Assembly (NCBI GenBank): GCA_963930775.1
Contig: OZ005704.1
Location: 372,001 to 436,000 of the forward strand
Source: Cliona cf. orientalis
Lineage: Eukaryota > Porifera > Demospongiae > Clionaida > Clionaidae
Direction: 5' to 3'
Length of the DNA: 64,000 nucleotides
Shown here: piece by piece, positions 60,122-64,000 of the stretch
Layout: each line of letters opens with the position of its first letter
Position numbering within the stretch: the stretch's first letter is position 1
Position numbers and translations under genes: made by a program
Notes under the pieces: model-generated
Told to the model about the DNA's origin: nothing
The model's input: the letters and a program-made list of their open reading frames with translations, nothing else
Databases searched by the model: none

Positions 60122-63100
60122 ATGTCGTCCGATCAAGAAAGCTTGAGCTCCGATAGAGCCGTGGCAGAGGCCGGTATAAATGGCGATCCAGCTGTATCGG
60201 CGGCGGCGGGGGGCGAGGGAGAAGGGCAGTCTCCTCAACAACCACAGCAACAGCAAAGGCGATCCGGATGGGACATACTGAGAACCGTCCTCTTTCAGGT
60301 CATGATTTTCTATTTCATCAGCAGCTTCTTTCGCGGCCGACAGACGCCGCCTGCCAATCCCGACGGCACCATGCCGCTGGCCGGCTCCAATCTGTTCACT
60401 CCCGGGCTAGAACTAGTGAGTTCAGAAGTGCCTGGCCTTTCACACTCTGTGACGACCCCGTACCAAACATGCTTGTAACTGCCTCCCTGTAACTGTACTG
60501 TACAATGTAGCTAGTATCTTGATCTTTCTTGCCCTCTCATTACAGGATTTGAAGGTATATTTCACGGAATCCGAAGATTTTGATTTCAATTCCAGCGCCG
60601 AGTATCTGATATGGGAAGAGGGAGTACAGTATGGGAATTGGACCGATGGTCCTTCGGGTGATGGGAGCCGACAGAAGGAGCTAAGTGTGTCAGTACCCCT
60701 GGCCGTGCAGGAGAACGGGACGTGGTACATCCACATCTTCGTGGTGAAGCGAGGTCTGCCCATCAATCCTGGGGAGGAGGGGTACAAGGAGACGGCCATT
60801 ACATACCAGTCAAAGTGTACGTGTGTGTGAATGCTGTGTATGATATGAATAGCGTACAATGTGTGTAAGGTAAAGATACACCTTGTAGAGAATGACTCAA
60901 AGGACGTTTGGAACAATAAAAGCATCACAATATTGGTTTATTTAGCAGCTTTCAATAGCCATGCATAATCTATCATCTGTGTGTATATATTTAGTGTGAT
61001 GTATGTTTAAATCTACCCTTTGAGCAAATACATGTGTGTATGGCCACACTTTGTACACTTGCTTGTGTAGAGATAGTGAATTTCATGTATGCATGTATAT
61101 CATTCCCTCGCTGCAGTGTTGAATCAGTACCGTAAGCGTCGCATCCACAACACGGCCAATCTTCTGACGGGGGAATCTGACGTTGCCCCTGGGTCGATGA
61201 AGGTTGCCCAGGGCGACACGGTGACAGAGGCCGACATCATCTCCTACTACCACCCCAACATCACCATCTGCCTCGTGGAGGACTACACAAGATGGGCACA
61301 GGGATCTGTACCACAGCCCCTAGATAATTGTAAATTGATTAATTACTACAATACTTGACTGTTAAACACTTTTTAGATGGTGACCCTTTACCATTTGCCT
61401 CATAGAGGAGATGGGCGAAGGGATCTGTGCCTCAGCCCCCTAGATAATTATTAAGTGATTAATTATTAATAATCTATTGTTGAATACTTTTATATTATGC
61501 TATAACCTGTTTACCTCATAGACTAGATGGGCAAAGGAATCTCCCTAGATCACTGTCAATCTATTAAGTCCTAGCTTCCTATCATGTGTCAGTAGCTTCC
61601 AAAGAGAACACCATTTCTACAGTACAGTCACTTGTCATGTCACAAAACCTACACTGGTGTGAAGGTATGATCATGTGACTGACATTTGTGTATGTTTGTG
61701 CAGACGTAGAGTTTGACAGTGAGTCCGGTGGCTACTACCCCATACTCTACCTCAATGACTACTGGAATCTGGCTCAGGACTACATGCCCATCAATGACAC
61801 AACAAAGTCAGTCTATCACCTCAGCTATAATATAATTTTACCCCCTCCCCCCGATATCTAAAATTATTTTTTCCCTTTAATTAGAGAGCTGACGTTCACT
61901 CTGGCATACCATCCCCTCACGCTATTCAAGTTCAACCTGTATGCATCGATGTCGAGGGACAATCCCTGGACGCAGCTAATGGGAGGGGCTGACACCTCTG
62001 ACGAGGACCAGGACACCATAAAGGTAGTCCCGGTGGTCACATGACTGTCACATGACTAACTAGCTTGCTTTCTTTTGATTACAGACCACTCTGCTTGAGA
62101 CTAACCCCTATCTGTTAGCACTGACTGTGGTGGTCAGTATTGTGCACAGTGTTTTTGAATTCCTGGCCTTCAAAAATGGTAAATATAATGTACAGCAAAC
62201 TAGTATATAATATTATTATAGTAGGAGTGATCTGACAACAATTACATCATAACGACATCATCAAGTTTATTTATAGAAAATTGCTATCCCTGCAATAAGT
62301 GGTGGCTCTTATATGGTTTTTATGCATACTACCTATTTCCTGCCCCCACTATCAATAATCAATCCATTAATGAATTATTTTCTTTCTTTTTTTTTTTTTG
62401 GGCAGATGTTCAATTTTGGCGTAGCCGGAAGACTCTGGAAGGTCTGTCAGTTCGATCCGTCTTCTTCAACGTCTTTCAGTCGTTTGTGGTACTGCTCTAT
62501 ATCCTGGACAACGAGACAAACACCGTTGTCATCATCTCCGTGTTTGTAGGTGAGTCGAGCCATGGCAGCTGCCCCCCCCCCCCCTCCGCTGTAGTAAAAT
62601 CATGAACCAGGAAGTACATGATAAGCTAGAGGCATAATATTACATAATATTACTGTGTGTATGTCCTAATTACTAGCGGGGAGCCAGGAGGTCTGGTAGC
62701 TGTTGAGGGCTGCGGAATAAGGTAGCTACTTCTTTCTGAATGCTCCTGTGGTTTTGGTTGGGCTCCATTGTTGACAGTTAGCTAGAGGTCCTGTTTGCTT
62801 GTGGTCTTCTAGCCTCTGGCTGGCTGCTAAGCACATACCTCCCCATGTACCTGACTGGGGTCATGATACCTACAGGCAAGGTTCACCACAGTGGCACTAC
62901 ACTCAGCAAAACTGAAGTGCACCCTTTCCTTCTGGAATTGGTATTATTAGGCACTCTATACCCACACACTACTATACTATAATACACCAACACTACTTAG
63001 GCATACACTATGTCATGTATACACATACACTCTGCTCCCTCTCTCTCTCTCTCTCTCTTTCTTTCTCTCTTGATACACATTTAGGGCTGTGCATTGAACT

Positions 63101-64000
63101 ATGGAAAGTGACAAAAGTTGTCCAGATTAACGTGGACAGTGAAAACTTAATTGCAGGGGTCATCCCCCGGATATCGTTCGTTGACCGTCCCTCCTATGAG
63201 TCATCAACGAAGGAGTACGATATGGTGAGAGAAATAAGCTGATTAAAAGTTAATGAATGTTTGTATGTGAGTTAATAATAAATATTGATTTTTAAGTTAA
63301 TTAGCTTATCATCCCATTATGGGTTTAATTGCTTGTAATCACCCCATGAAGACTAGTGGATATCCTTTTTGTTCTTGAGGCAACTTTTGCACCCAATTAG
63401 TGATTCATGGGGTGTGTCCTCATGGGAGCCCACTCCCACATGTCTGCACACTCACATGGATAAGTCGCCCAGTCAGCTTTTGTTGTAGTGTTTACTATTA
63501 CATTGTGTACTGCGTGCTTATGGAATTTAAACTTCATTCATCTAAGCATTTTCTCTCTCTCTCCCTCTCCCTCTCTTGCACCCCCCCCCCCCCCCCCCCC
63601 CCCCCCACATGTACAGCTGGCCTTCAAGTACCTAGGCTGGGTATTATTTCCTTTGTTCCTCTGCTATGGCGTCTACTCTCTTCTCTACCAAGAGCACAAG
63701 GGATGGTACTCCTTCGTCCTGGGAATGACCTACGGATTCCTGCTAACATTTGGTGAGACAGTCTGATGCTGATTCACCATTAAATTTTTTCTGAATAGAA
63801 TCTATTCTGTTTGCTGGCCATAAATATTTGCTTGTATTGGTGGAATGTGCTGTTCTCAGCGTATTTAGAAAAGCTTCAGGCCTAAGAGCATGACCTATGT
63901 CGCAAGCACACCTCCAGGCCACGCACTACAACAGTACAGACAGTGTACATGACCACATTGTGTATTGGTGATGGTGTGGCATTGTGGGGGTAGTCCCTCT
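60122..64000 (+). CDS. CLPTM1: Cleft lip and palate transmembrane protein 1, 3' partial
   Basis: Exons 60122-60415, 60546-60816, 61117-61329, 61704-61806, 61885-62023, 62085-62178, 62406-62549, 63085-63224, 63617-63752; about 511 codons, then an intron running off the window (human protein about 669). An acidic, Gln-rich N-terminus leads to TM1 (LFQVMIFYFISSFF), then a lumenal beta-rich domain (VYFTESEDF, QENGTWYIHIFVVKRG, KELTFTLAYHPLTLFKFNLY), VVSIVHSVFEFLAFKNDVQF, FFNVFQSFVVLLYILDNETN and KYLGWVLFPLFLCYGVYSLL. This is the CLPTM1/CLPTM1L family; the long N-terminal extension favours CLPTM1. Members act in the ER on membrane-protein trafficking (GABA-A receptors) and lipid scrambling. Exon 2 must end at 60816 for phase. 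The last 248 bases hold no further exon that I can see. Confidence 0.93.
61272..61565 (+). repeat. Degenerate triplication of the end of CLPTM1 exon 3
   Basis: The exon end plus donor (..AGATGGGCACAGGGATCTGT..CCCCTAGATAATTGTAAA) is followed by two decayed direct copies, at about 61402-61490 and 61513-61565, without a functional donor in the second copy (AATTATTAAG). Confidence 0.75.
63034..63071. repeat. CT microsatellite before CLPTM1 exon 8
   Basis: Pure CT/TTCT run just upstream of the acceptor at 63084. Likely serves as the polypyrimidine tract. Confidence 0.7.
63579..63606. repeat. Poly-C tract before CLPTM1 exon 9
   Basis: About 26 C in a row immediately before the acceptor. ORFs with poly-proline here are artefacts of this run. 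Confidence 0.8.

Noticed and set aside
63488-63766. Poly-proline ORF before CLPTM1 exon 9
   Set aside because: Created by the poly-C run; coding starts after the acceptor at 63616.
1-64000. CRISPR arrays, rRNA, tRNA, bacterial contamination or horizontally acquired genes
   Set aside because: No regular spacer array or cloverleaf with a B-box was found. Every gene has spliceosomal introns and a metazoan orthologue or paralogue.

Overview
The window reads as a compact, AT-rich animal genome. Fifteen protein-coding genes are split by short GT..AG introns (mostly 50 to 400 bases, a few 1 to 2.5 kb), and almost every gene is a clear orthologue of a human gene. Gene spacing, very short intergenic gaps, dense small inverted-repeat transposons and frequent acatgtacatgt-type strings suggest a demosponge, Amphimedon-like. 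That species-level guess is an inference.

Layout: (1) 1-4119 + RIN-type Ras/Rab interactor, 5' cut by the window; (2) 4608-7350 - membrane protein A; (3) 7480-9674 + POLR1C; (4) 9743-12348 - UBR7; (5) 12510-14436 + membrane protein B; (6) 14855-18795 - membrane protein C; (7) 19173-21866 + cyclin K; (8) 23856-25597 - galactose mutarotase; (9) 25974-33483 - LRRK-type ROCO kinase; (10) 33837-41680 + TECPR2; (11) 42057-45179 - MBIP; (12) 45258-49202 + SETD3; (13) 49647-53054 - TMEM62; (14) 53260-58982 + GNPAT; (15) 60122-end + CLPTM1, 3' cut by the window. I rebuilt the exon chains by hand. For the complete genes the joined exons are divisible by three, and for named orthologues the length is generally close to what I recall for the human protein; cyclin K, TECPR2 and SETD3 are longer and MBIP is shorter.

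Twelve genes form six head-to-head pairs separated by about 80 to 380 bases, so bidirectional promoters are the rule here. NRF1-type palindromes lie upstream of POLR1C/gene A and of GALM. The three genes I cannot name (A, B, C) are paralogues of one another: signal peptide, about 150-residue extracellular domain, one phase-0 intron at the same place, then seven predicted membrane segments with a long low-complexity loop between segments 5 and 6. They are interleaved with housekeeping genes and are the best candidate for an undescribed system.

Introns and intergenic gaps are filled by non-autonomous DNA transposons. Five two-copy MITE families share TACCGTA-like ends. Others are a 1.06 kb hAT-like palindrome with an 8-bp target duplication, an 0.89 kb foldback element with a TA duplication, a PIF-like MITE, a TIR element carrying a decayed 50-codon ORF, and a 0.8-1.2 kb complex repeat present in opposite orientations 33 kb apart. 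Several genes (RIN, UBR7, CCNK, SETD3, TECPR2, MBIP) have human orthologues that, from memory, all sit on chromosome 14, which suggests conserved ancient linkage. I saw no rRNA, convincing tRNA or CRISPR array.
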